From RUG12461 sp045657665 (GTDB lineage: Bacteria; Bacillota; Clostridia; Lachnospirales; Lachnospiraceae), in assembly GCA_045657665.1 (NCBI GenBank), contig JAZOTN010000008.1:106267-170266 (forward strand): a DNA stretch of 64,000 nucleotides. Direction: 5' to 3'. The position numbers were made by a program, and so were the translations under genes. This document shows positions 36,646 through 45,109 of this stretch, piece by piece. Below the pieces are notes generated by a model, which worked only from the letters and a program-made list of their open reading frames with translations, was not told the origin of the DNA and made no database searches. Positions within the stretch are counted from its first letter, which is position 1. Each line of letters begins with the position of its first letter.

Positions 36646-37442
36646 TAGAACTGAAGGAAAATGTGAAACTAAAGGATGGACGAAATGCGATTGTTGTTTC
36701 GGAAGAACCACAGATCGGTACTTGGGGGATGCATAAGGAGATTATCATTGAAGCGCCGATCCGTATTGGACGCAGCCAGATTGAATGCGGTTTTTTGGGC
36801 GGATTTACGATAATCAATTCTGGAGAGATCTATTCGGCTTCTTCGAATTGCAGACTGGAATGTGAAAGCATTGGCAGATTCTGTGCCATAGCACATGGCG
36901 TGAATGTTGGATTCGGAGGGCATTCTCTTACTTTTCTTTCTCCAAGCACAGTTTACAAATTTAATAAAAACGAGCGAGATTGGTTTGCACCGTTTATCAG
37001 AAAACATGATGAACTGTGGGAAAAGGAAATGGCAGAAAAGAACCTGGCCTCTTGGAAAAAACCACTTCCCGTCATCGGGAATGATGTATGGATTGGGTTT
37101 GGCGCGACCATATTAAACGGTGTTACGGTTGGAGATGGTGCCGTCATTACCGCTGGGAGCGTTGTTACGAGAGATGTTCGTCCTTATGCTATTGTCGGAG
37201 GAGTTCCAGCAAAAGAGATACGACGGAAGTTTTCGGATGAACTCTGTGAAAGACTTCATGCTACAAAATGGTGGAATTATGGTCCGGAGATATTGTATGG
37301 AATGGATCTTTCCTTGCCAGCTGATTGCATTGATGAACTGGAGGAACGTGTGAAAACTGCAGAAGTTTATCAGCCGCCCCGCGTAAGATTCGATATCGAA
37401 AACAGTGCATGGGGCATTGAAAATGAGGAGAAACCATGCTGA
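36642..37442 (+). CDS. CatB-type hexapeptide O-acetyltransferase
   Basis: 266 residues, a left-handed beta-helix protein. IGRFCAIAHGVNVGFGGH near 78 and VIGNDVWIGFGATILNGV near 143 are typical of the xenobiotic/CatB acetyltransferase group, with the catalytic His probably in GGHSLTF. LHATKWWNYGPE near 209 is the conserved tail signature. It uses acetyl-CoA to acetylate a sugar hydroxyl. GGGAG lies before the ATG, which overlaps the ABC transporter stop. It overlaps the next gene by 7 bases. Confidence 0.85.
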   Translation: MIELKENVKLKDGRNAIVVSEEPQIGTWGMHKEIIIEAPIRIGRSQIECGFLGGFTIINSGEIYSASSNCRLECESIGRFCAIAHGVNVGFGGHSLTFLSPSTVYKFNKNERDWFAPFIRKHDELWEKEMAEKNLASWKKPLPVIGNDVWIGFGATILNGVTVGDGAVITAGSVVTRDVRPYAIVGGVPAKEIRRKFSDELCERLHATKWWNYGPEILYGMDLSLPADCIDELEERVKTAEVYQPPRVRFDIENSAWGIENEEKPC

Positions 37443-38401
37443 AAGCATTCAGTTTTTCGGAAACCAATCCGAATGATATTCCGATGAATACCAGGATATG
37501 GTTAAAAGAAAAGGAAATCATGACTGATCAGGTTGAGAAAACGCTTGCGACAGGACGTGATTCGGATCCTGACAATTTCTCCTGCCCTGTTTGTGACGGG
37601 TGTGGAACGGTTATATTTCGGAAATACGGAGTAGACTACTATCGATGCAGTAACTGTTTCAGTATATATCAGCCGGTCACTGATAAGGAAATGGAGTATT
37701 ATGACAGCCTTACGGAGCTGGCTCGATATCGAGATACTGCGGAGTATCAGTCTACGGCTTCAAAAGACAGAACCGGACAGTGGATGGAACTGATAGAATG
37801 GCTGAAATTCCGAACTTACCGCTATCTAGGGAAGAACTCTGATCTTACTGTCATTGATTATGACAATTATTTTGATGGATTCCGAAACGAAATCGAAAGA
37901 TCCGGAATTTGCGCAGAATACTACGAGGGACATATGAGGGGTTCGGATTCAGAGGAAACAGATCTGAGGGCGGATCTTGCGCTGTTTATGGCTTGCATTC
38001 AGCAAAGCAGGGATCCGGTTCGTGATCTGAGGCGTGTCAGTAGTGCTCTTTGTAAGGATGGACTGATTTTCTTGAGCAGCAGGATCGGAACGGGATTTGA
38101 CGTTCTGACCTTAAGAGAAAAGGCAGAACGAATATTTCCTTACTCACATATCCTGTTGCCATCCTTGAAGGGACTGGAACAGGTGCTTGCGGAAGCGGGT
38201 TTTAAAATTCTGGAGACGATTACCCCCGGAAACTATGATTTTTCACGTGTGCTGGCCAATAAAGACTTGATCCGTAAAGACGATTATTTTCTGCAGTATA
38301 TGTTTGATGAGGCATCCGGAGTGAATCTTGAAGAATTTCAGAGATTTCTGCAAAAAAACAGATTGAGTTCCTATGCGCAGATCATAGCACAGAAAAAATA
38401 G
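37436..38401 (+). CDS. Zinc-ribbon protein with degenerate methyltransferase-like fold
   Basis: 321 residues. CPVCDGCGTVIF and YYRCSNCFSIYQ (about 43-75) make a zinc ribbon with two CxxC knuckles, as found at the front of sugar C-methyltransferases and SAM-dependent methyltransferases of polysaccharide loci. The following Rossmann-like part (SDLTVIDYDNYFDGF, about 138) sits where a glycine-rich SAM motif is expected, but no GxGxG is visible. The last 100 residues follow the usual late methyltransferase pattern (GLEQVLAEAGFKI). It may be an inactive or altered methyltransferase. Function unknown. Confidence 0.6.
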   Translation: MLKAFSFSETNPNDIPMNTRIWLKEKEIMTDQVEKTLATGRDSDPDNFSCPVCDGCGTVIFRKYGVDYYRCSNCFSIYQPVTDKEMEYYDSLTELARYRDTAEYQSTASKDRTGQWMELIEWLKFRTYRYLGKNSDLTVIDYDNYFDGFRNEIERSGICAEYYEGHMRGSDSEETDLRADLALFMACIQQSRDPVRDLRRVSSALCKDGLIFLSSRIGTGFDVLTLREKAERIFPYSHILLPSLKGLEQVLAEAGFKILETITPGNYDFSRVLANKDLIRKDDYFLQYMFDEASGVNLEEFQRFLQKNRLSSYAQIIAQKK

Positions 38402-38415
38402 AAAGGCAGTGCCGG

Positions 38416-39426
38416 ATGAAGATCAGAACTGTTATCGTCGGAATGGGGAAAATGGGTAAGCTTCGGTATCGTGTTCTTAACAGGCACGGAGGCTTTGAGG
38501 TTGTCGGGATTTGTGATCCCATAGAAGAGGCGATGGAAGAATTTCAGGAGCGTAAGTATACTGTCTGGAAGGAGTGCATTGATACCGAGAAACCGGAGCT
38601 GGTAATCGTCTGTACCATTAACAGGGTGATCCCGGATGTTGTTTGCTATGCTCTTTCTCTGGGTATGCATGTTTTCTCGGAAAAACCTCCCGGACGAAAT
38701 CAGGCGGATGCACGTCGTATGCGGGAGGCGGTAAACCATTCAAAGGGGAAGCTGAAATTCGGATTTAATCATCGTTACCATAATTCCATTCTGGAAGCGA
38801 AGGCTTTGGTGGATTCAAAGGCACTCGGTGAGATTGTCTGCATTCGGGGAGTTTACGGAAAGGCCGGAAATGAGCATTTCTCGGATGAGTGGAGGAACGA
38901 TCTCAATCTTTCCGGCGGTGGAATACTCCTTGATCAGGGGATCCATATGCTGGATCTGATCAATTATTTGATGGGTCCTATGGAGATCGTTGACAGTGTG
39001 GTAAGCAATCTGGTCTGGAAAGATATTCCTACTGAAGATTCCGCTCTTGTTATCATGAAGACAAGGGATGGGCGGGTTGCTTCGCTCCATTCCTCCGCTA
39101 TCCAGTGGAGGCATAAATTTGACATGGACATTATCTGCGAAGAAGGATTTATTGCTCTGAATGGGATTCTGACCTCCACTGAGAGTTATGGGGAAGAAAC
39201 CATCACCTACTATCGCAAGGATCTGGATCCCGCTGTCGGGAAGCTTGGAAAGCCTATGGAGCATACTCTATGTTTTGATTCGGACGAATCCTGGGATCAT
39301 GAGATCAGTGAAATGTATGAGGTGATCAGAAATGATTCACCGGTTCGCAACGGAACAGCGGATGAGGCCGTACGGATCATGCAGATCATTGAAACAATAT
39401 ATGAAAAAGCAAAGGAGTCGGCATGA
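38416..39426 (+). CDS. Gfo/Idh/MocA family sugar oxidoreductase
   Basis: 336 residues. The N-terminal Rossmann start VGMGKMGKLRYRVL binds NAD(P), FSEKPPGRN near 94 is the family EKP motif, and GGGILLDQGIHMLDLINYL near 169 carries the conserved His. It oxidises or reduces a sugar or sugar acid. Directly followed, with an ATGA overlap, by an HpaI-type aldolase and then KdsB, so it probably prepares or finishes an ulosonic acid or its precursor. Substrate unknown. Confidence 0.87.
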   Translation: MKIRTVIVGMGKMGKLRYRVLNRHGGFEVVGICDPIEEAMEEFQERKYTVWKECIDTEKPELVIVCTINRVIPDVVCYALSLGMHVFSEKPPGRNQADARRMREAVNHSKGKLKFGFNHRYHNSILEAKALVDSKALGEIVCIRGVYGKAGNEHFSDEWRNDLNLSGGGILLDQGIHMLDLINYLMGPMEIVDSVVSNLVWKDIPTEDSALVIMKTRDGRVASLHSSAIQWRHKFDMDIICEEGFIALNGILTSTESYGEETITYYRKDLDPAVGKLGKPMEHTLCFDSDESWDHEISEMYEVIRNDSPVRNGTADEAVRIMQIIETIYEKAKESA

Positions 39427-40184
39427 AAACGATCAAAGAAAAACTGAAAAACGGCGAAGTTACCTTCGGAACTTGGCAAATGATCGGGGATACGTCTATT
39501 ACTGAAATCCTCTGTCAGGCAGGATACGAATGGGTGACAGTTGATATGGAACACACAGGGATAGACGTGGATGATGCGATAGAACTGATCAGAGTCATTG
39601 ATCTTTCCGGAAAAACTCCCGCAGTCCGGCTTGCCGTCAATGATTTTACGCTGATTAAAAGAGTACTCGACAGCGGAGCGAAGATTATTATTGTGCCTAT
39701 GGTAATGGGAAAAGAAGACGCTGAAAAAGCGGTGAAAGCAGTTTATTATCCCCCGAAAGGGATAAGGGGTGTCGGATTGGCCCGTGCTCAGGGGTATGGA
39801 TTTGCTTTTGAGGAGTATAAGCACGGTTTTGAAGAGGAAGCGGTAGTTGTAGCGCAGATTGAGCATATTGATGCGGTGGAGCATTTGGAAGAGATTCTTT
39901 CTGTCGATGGGATTGATGCAACGATTATCGGACCTTATGATCTTTCCGGATCACTGGGGCATCCCGGGGATTTTGAAAAGGATGACTTCAGAGAGGCTCT
40001 CAGTCGTTATGAGAGCATCAGTCAAAATATGGGGAAACCTATGGGCTATCACATTGTAAAACCGACAAAGCAGGACGTGGATGAACATATCCAAAAGGGC
40101 TATCAGTTTATAGCATTGGGGTTTGATTCGTACTTTATCGGAGAAAAAAGCAGGGAGGTGTTGCATCATGTCAAAAACGGATAA
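39423..40184 (+). CDS. HpaI/HpcH family class II aldolase
   Basis: 253 residues, the usual length. FGTWQMIGDTSITEIL at the N terminus, VTVDMEHTG (about 37), VVAQIEHIDAVEHLEEIL (about 140, metal Glu) and GPYDLSGSLG (about 176, metal Asp) define the family. These enzymes join pyruvate to an aldehyde, or cleave the product, yielding 2-keto-3-deoxy acids. KdsB, the next gene, activates just such an acid, and no PEP-dependent KdsA is in the window, so a biosynthetic direction is suggested. AAAGGAG precedes the start; its end overlaps the kdsB start region by 17 bases. Confidence 0.85.
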   Translation: MKTIKEKLKNGEVTFGTWQMIGDTSITEILCQAGYEWVTVDMEHTGIDVDDAIELIRVIDLSGKTPAVRLAVNDFTLIKRVLDSGAKIIIVPMVMGKEDAEKAVKAVYYPPKGIRGVGLARAQGYGFAFEEYKHGFEEEAVVVAQIEHIDAVEHLEEILSVDGIDATIIGPYDLSGSLGHPGDFEKDDFREALSRYESISQNMGKPMGYHIVKPTKQDVDEHIQKGYQFIALGFDSYFIGEKSREVLHHVKNG

Positions 40185-40959
40185 TTTTATTGTGGGGGTG
40201 ATTCCGGCAAGGATGGCTTCATCCAGATTTCCGAATAAACCAATGGCTTTAATCAGCGGAATGCCCATGATCGGACATGTGTATCTCAGATGCGCGATGT
40301 GTGAACTTCTGGATGAAGTCTATGTTGCAACCTGCGATAGGGAGATCTATGACTACATCGAGTCCATTGGCGGAAAAGCGGTAATGACGAAGGATACCCA
40401 TACCAGAGCCAGTGATCGATGCGCGGAAGCGCTTCACAAGGTTGAAGATAAAACAGGGAGAAGGGTGGATATCATGCCTATGATCCAGGGGGATGAGCCG
40501 ATGATCCGCCCGCAGATGATCGATGAAGCAATCCAGCCGCTCCTTGAGGATCCGGAGCTTCCGATCTCTAATCTGATGACGGAGATCAAGACGAAAGAAG
40601 AACAGGAAAACAAAAACAGGGTCAAAGTGGTCGTTGACCGAAATGATTATGCGATGTATTTTTCCAGAGAACCGATCCCGTCCTGGAAGATGGGGAATCC
40701 GGTGGAGAAGATGCTTTGCCAGACCGGTATCATTCTATTTCGCAGGGATTTTCTGTTTCAATATCTTGAAATGGCACAGACACCACTTGAGATCGCGGAA
40801 TCTGTCGATATGCTTCGTGTGCTGGAAAATGGGTACAGGATTAAAATGGTATTGACGGAGGATGTAACTGTCGGGGTTGATACTCCGGAAGACCTCGAGG
40901 AAGCCTCAAAGGTGATGGGACAGGATCCTCTCTTCCCGCTTTATCGGGAAAAAGGCTGA
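40168..40959 (+). CDS. kdsB: 3-deoxy-manno-octulosonate (or related) cytidylyltransferase
   Basis: 263 residues from the ATG at 40168, with AGGGAGGTG upstream. VIPARMASSRFPNKPMALI is the KdsB signature, followed by MIQGDEPMI (about 103), YFSREPIP (about 157) and VGVDTPEDLEEA near the C terminus. It makes CMP-Kdo or a CMP-activated analogue from CTP. KdsB is uncommon in Gram-positive bacteria, which lack lipopolysaccharide; here it must feed a capsule-type glycan. A Kdo synthase (KdsA) and KdsC phosphatase were not found. The partner aldolase and oxidoreductase just upstream may replace them. Confidence 0.9.
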   Translation: MSKTDNFIVGVIPARMASSRFPNKPMALISGMPMIGHVYLRCAMCELLDEVYVATCDREIYDYIESIGGKAVMTKDTHTRASDRCAEALHKVEDKTGRRVDIMPMIQGDEPMIRPQMIDEAIQPLLEDPELPISNLMTEIKTKEEQENKNRVKVVVDRNDYAMYFSREPIPSWKMGNPVEKMLCQTGIILFRRDFLFQYLEMAQTPLEIAESVDMLRVLENGYRIKMVLTEDVTVGVDTPEDLEEASKVMGQDPLFPLYREKG

Positions 40960-40977
40960 AAAATCGGAGAGTACGGA

Positions 40978-42456
40978 ATGGAATTCAATTCTTTTTCCTT
41001 TATGCTGTTTTTTCCTATCACAGTGGGAATCTATTTTGTCTTGCCGCGAAAGCTTCGGTGCATCGGGTTGCTGGCGGCAAGCTATTTCTTTTATATGAGC
41101 TGGAATGCCTGGTATGCGATTTTGATCGGGGTTTCAACGATGTCCAGCTATTTTGGTGCAATTCTGATAGAAAAAAAACAACAATCCAGAAAGCTGTTTC
41201 TGATTCTTACTATTCTTCTCAATCTGATAATTCTATTTTTCTTTAAATACGGTAACTTTGTTCTGAATCAGATTACAAACGGACTATACCTTATTACCGG
41301 AAAAGAATATGTCTGGTATCTGGATGTGCTGCTGCCGATTGGCATATCCTTTTATACATTTCAGGTGATCGGTTACCTGATCGATGTATACCGTGGTGAG
41401 ATTGACGCGGAAAAGAATATTCTGCGTTATGCTTTGTTTGTATCTTTTTTTCCACAGTTGGTTGCAGGTCCGATCGAACGTTCCGGAAACCTGTTGAGAC
41501 AGCTTCGGGAGATTGAGAAAATCAACTTATGGGAGTTGAAACGGATTGCTTCGGGTGCGATTTTGATGGTATATGGCTTTTTTGTCAAAATGGTTATCGC
41601 GGATCGTATAGCAAAGCTTGTTAACACAGTGTACGGAGATTATGCCATGTATGGTGCAGTCGAACTGATCGTAGCTACAGCAGGATTTGCGATTCAAATA
41701 TATTGTGATTTTTTCAGTTACTCGATGATTGCCCTCGGTGCTGCGAGAATTCTGGGATTTCATCTGATGGAAAACTTCAATGCTCCGTTTTTTGCGGACA
41801 GTACCAAGGATTTATGGAGGAGATGGCATATTTCGCTTGGATCATGGTTTCGCGATTATGTGTATATTCCTCTTGGAGGGAGTAGAAAAGGAAAGGTCAG
41901 AAAAGGGGGGAATCTGATGATCACGTTTCTTTTGAGCGGATTATGGCACGGTGCCAACTGGACATATGTTGTTTGGGGGGGACTTCAAGGTTTTTATCAG
42001 GTGGTTTCCGATTTGACTGGTAACATGAAGAAAAAGCTGACAGAGAAGATTGGGATACGCACGAATGTATTCAGCTGGAAGCTTCTGAAAATCGTAATAA
42101 CATTCGCGTTGTTTTCATTTTCACTGATTTTTTTCCGGTCGGAAACAGTCGGAGATGCGTTCCGTGTTATAAAACGTCTTTTTGTTCGGTTTGACCCGTG
42201 GATTTTGTTTGACGGCGGATTATATGAAATCGGATTGAACAGAACAGAAATGGGAATTTTGTTTTTTGCGCTTATCGTACTGCTTCTTGTCGACTTAGTG
42301 CGTTATCGAAAAGGAATGATGATAGATGCCTTCCTGATGTCGCAGAATTATTGGTTTGGATGTTTTGTGGTGATCGTTCTTTTGCTCGCAACATTTGTAT
42401 ATGGTGTTTACGGACCTGAATTTGAAGCACAGCAGTTTATTTATTTTCAGTTCTAG
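40978..42456 (+). CDS. MBOAT family O-acyltransferase (AlgI/DltB-like), copy 3
   Basis: 492 residues, about 11 helices, with CGGAG before the ATG. LWRRWHISLGSWFRDYVY near 278 and GLWHGANWTYVVWG near 321 carry both conserved His residues; IPLGGSRKGK follows the first. Sequence around these motifs is close to copies 1 and 2 but each gene is clearly distinct. It is paired with its own SGNH gene 20 bases on. No carrier protein is adjacent; one lies at 50815. The substrate may be acetyl or another acyl group added to the Kdo-like glycan. Confidence 0.92.
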   Translation: MEFNSFSFMLFFPITVGIYFVLPRKLRCIGLLAASYFFYMSWNAWYAILIGVSTMSSYFGAILIEKKQQSRKLFLILTILLNLIILFFFKYGNFVLNQITNGLYLITGKEYVWYLDVLLPIGISFYTFQVIGYLIDVYRGEIDAEKNILRYALFVSFFPQLVAGPIERSGNLLRQLREIEKINLWELKRIASGAILMVYGFFVKMVIADRIAKLVNTVYGDYAMYGAVELIVATAGFAIQIYCDFFSYSMIALGAARILGFHLMENFNAPFFADSTKDLWRRWHISLGSWFRDYVYIPLGGSRKGKVRKGGNLMITFLLSGLWHGANWTYVVWGGLQGFYQVVSDLTGNMKKKLTEKIGIRTNVFSWKLLKIVITFALFSFSLIFFRSETVGDAFRVIKRLFVRFDPWILFDGGLYEIGLNRTEMGILFFALIVLLLVDLVRYRKGMMIDAFLMSQNYWFGCFVVIVLLLATFVYGVYGPEFEAQQFIYFQF

Positions 42457-42475
42457 GAGCGGGTTAAGGTTGAAG

Positions 42476-43957
42476 ATGGAACAGGTGAAAAGGAGACAGC
42501 TTATAAGAAAATATATTGTTCGCGCAGGTCTTTTTTTTGCTTCGTTTTTGATCTGTTTTCTTTTTATCGTTCGAACCCTTCGTTTTAAAAACACAGACGG
42601 TGTTTATATGATGAAAACCTTTTACGAGCAGGAGCCGGATACGGTTGATTTGTTGATTTTGGGCACCTCTCATGCTTTTGAGAATATCAATCCGGGGGTG
42701 CTGTGGGAGGAACAGGGGGTTGCTTCTTACATATTGGGAGGACCGAACCAGAGATTGTGGAATACGTATTATTCGCTGAAGGAAGCGCTGAAAACACAGA
42801 AGCCGAAGCTTGTTCTTCTTGAAGGATATGCGGTTTGTTTTGAAGGTGACTATGTGACAGACGGACAGATTGTTTCCAATACGTTTGGGATGCAGTGGTC
42901 CCGCAATAAGAAGGAAGCAATGGAGATCACAATACCGAAAAAGAGAATGGGAGAGTTTGCTCCGGAGTATATACGTTATCACAGCCGTTATACCGACCTT
43001 TCCAGTGAAGATTTTCTGAAAGATAAAGGGGATCCGTATTACGAAAACTGGAAAGGATTCTTCTGTAACTTCAATACGATGTATTATGATACTCAGGATG
43101 TCAGCCAAATTTCAGATCGAAGAGAACTGAACGAAAAAAACAGGGTATTCTATGAAAAAATACTGCAACTATGTAGCGACGAGCAGATTCCAATACTGAT
43201 CGTAATCAGTCCCTATCCAAACGCATCGCCGGAAGACATGATGGCGTTTAATACAGCGGAGGAATTGGCAGAGAGATACGGGGCAGCATTTCTGAATTGT
43301 GTGAGAGAGCCGGATAGGTTTCCGATTGATTATTCAGTGGAATCGGCAGATGCAGAGCATTTGAACTATAAAGGGAATCAAAGGTTTACGAAGCAGCTGA
43401 GTGTCTATCTCAGCGAGAACTACTCCCTTCCGGATCGAAGAGGCGAGGCAGGGTATTATTCATGGCAGAAAAATGCGGAGTGCCTAAATGCTATGATCAA
43501 AAATCAGGAGCTGAAGGAAAAAGTGGATAAAGAAAAAGTTCTGGAGGGAATCGGAAACTCGGATTACTGGATTTTTGCCAGTACTGACGGAGACTGCAGT
43601 ACAGCGGATCCAAATATTGCGGAATATCTTGAAATGCTTGGAATCGAAGAAAAAGGAGAAAGTGGTATCTGGCTTCGAACAGATTCAGATAACGAGGCCG
43701 TGCTTGTTGGGACGGACGCATATAGCAAGTATTACCGATATGACAAAACAGACTTTAAAGCCAGCCGAAGTTTAGAGAAGGATGGGCTGTATCGCTGTGA
43801 ACTCATGGCGGATGGAATGATCTACCATCCGATCGCCAACGGTCTTACGCTTCTGTTTTACGATACGGTTACTGAATCCATAGCGGGATGTGTCGGGATA
43901 GATGGTGATCAGGGTTATCGGATCGTGAACTGGTACGATTATGCACCGGAAGAATAG
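42476..43957 (+). CDS. SGNH-like membrane-anchored partner of MBOAT copy 3
   Basis: 493 residues from the ATG at 42476 (AAGG six bases before it); the frame is open upstream only inside the MBOAT gene. One anchor (about 15-37). LLILGTSHAFENINP near 60 is block I (GTSH), and DAEHLNYKGNQRF near 290 is block V with the His. About 150 further residues after the SGNH core have no close match in the partner proteins at 21840 and 26976. It likely places the acyl group carried by MBOAT copy 3 on the polymer outside the cell. Confidence 0.8.
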   Translation: MEQVKRRQLIRKYIVRAGLFFASFLICFLFIVRTLRFKNTDGVYMMKTFYEQEPDTVDLLILGTSHAFENINPGVLWEEQGVASYILGGPNQRLWNTYYSLKEALKTQKPKLVLLEGYAVCFEGDYVTDGQIVSNTFGMQWSRNKKEAMEITIPKKRMGEFAPEYIRYHSRYTDLSSEDFLKDKGDPYYENWKGFFCNFNTMYYDTQDVSQISDRRELNEKNRVFYEKILQLCSDEQIPILIVISPYPNASPEDMMAFNTAEELAERYGAAFLNCVREPDRFPIDYSVESADAEHLNYKGNQRFTKQLSVYLSENYSLPDRRGEAGYYSWQKNAECLNAMIKNQELKEKVDKEKVLEGIGNSDYWIFASTDGDCSTADPNIAEYLEMLGIEEKGESGIWLRTDSDNEAVLVGTDAYSKYYRYDKTDFKASRSLEKDGLYRCELMADGMIYHPIANGLTLLFYDTVTESIAGCVGIDGDQGYRIVNWYDYAPEE

Positions 43958-44011
43958 TCAGATTCTGTCCGAAGTTGTAATATCGGGTTAATACGAATTT
44001 AAGATTAGGTT

Positions 44012-44992
44012 ATGGAAAGAAAAAAATATTTTGACACAATATAGTTTTTTGCGATTTTTGTTGTATGTCTTACACATTTTATCGAGATGTTCTATCCTGA
44101 TTATTTTCGATTCTGGACGGAGGGAGTTTCGTCTGTTTTTCTATGCGGAATTACAGGGAAAACCGGAGTTGCTGCATTCGGAACTATTACCGCATTTTTT
44201 GCATATCGTCATCGGGAGGAAAACCCGCTTCGATATTTTTTCAGAAGATATGCGTATTTTTGGATTGCCGGGTTTTCGATCAATGTTCTGTATATAGTAA
44301 CAGGAAAGTATGTGATGAAAAACGTGTTGGAATTATTGACAGTCTCCTTCTCGCTCGGAGATCAGATATTCTCTGCGTTTTGGTGTATGAAAGCTTTTTT
44401 TGTTTCATCGTGTATCGCTTTTCTTAATGGAAAATATCATGCAAGTGTTGCGTTGTCTGTGATTGAGATTATCATCTTTGTTATTATAGGATGGGATTGG
44501 GTTGCGATTTCTCTGGTCGGCAGCCTGGTTGCATTATTGTTGGAAAAGGAGAAGATTAATAACCTGTTTTCAAGAAAAAGCGTACTGGTGGTTACAGGAG
44601 TGATAGGTATCCTGTTAATCAAGCTCCCGGAAAACAGGATTGCATATTTACTGGCCGGCCTGTCAGCCGGATTGCTTATTATGATTATGGAAAGCAGTAA
44701 GCTGCTTCAAAAAGTGCTGTCATCTTTTCGACTTTTTCCATGGCTTGGAAAGTATACGATGACTCTGTATCTGCTCCATTTATTTGTTTTTTCGCTTCTC
44801 GAACCGTTTCTTATTTCGGTTTTTGTTCCAGGAATTCCACACGGAATCGTTTTTTTATGTTTATTCCTGTTCACATTTATAATTATGCTGCCGTTTGCTA
44901 TTCTCTTGCAGAAGCTGTTTGATTTATACAATAAAGGTATTCGTATCCTTTCTGATCACATTGCGGGAAAGGATTCATCGGCTCAGGATTGA
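44012..44992 (+). pseudogene. Acyltransferase 3 family gene with in-frame amber codon
   Basis: Starting at the ATG at 44012 the frame reads MERKKYFDTI, then TAG (44042-44044), then FFAIFVVCLTHF and an open frame to 44992. The joined protein would be 326 residues with about ten helices. The first helix with its late His (CLTHF) is the typical acyltransferase 3 N terminus, so the amber codon falls inside an essential helix. WLGKYTMTLYLLHLF near the end is the family's C-terminal signature. A restart at the ATG at 44087 would lose the catalytic His. Ribosome site at 44012 is weak (AGG). Likely a recently inactivated or read-through O-acetyltransferase. Confidence 0.72.
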
Positions 44993-45034
44993 AGATGGAA
45001 TGGGCGAATTCAATTGAATTCTGAATTAATAAAG

Positions 45035-45063
45035 ATGACTTTTTGTAAATAAAATGCTATACT
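45035..45063 (+). promoter_or_regulatory. Extended -10 promoter before the IMPase-GmhA-dehydrogenase genes
   Basis: ATGACT (45035-45040), a 17-base spacer, and TATACT (45058-45063) preceded by TGC, giving an extended -10. It lies about 47 bases before the ATG at 45110 in the 118-base gap after the acyltransferase pseudogene. It should start the unit running to about 52492. Confidence 0.55.
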
Positions 45064-45109
45064 GAATCAGTTGTTATTGAGACCATATCGACTTTCGGAG
45101 ATTGTTGGG

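Noticed and set aside
28122..44992. Genome-wide reassignment of TAG to an amino acid as explanation of the two amber codons
   Set aside because: TAG ends several intact genes here (for example 4851-4853, 18172-18174, 20061-20063 and 38399-38401), with the next gene starting at once, so TAG is a working stop in this organism. Partial suppression remains possible.
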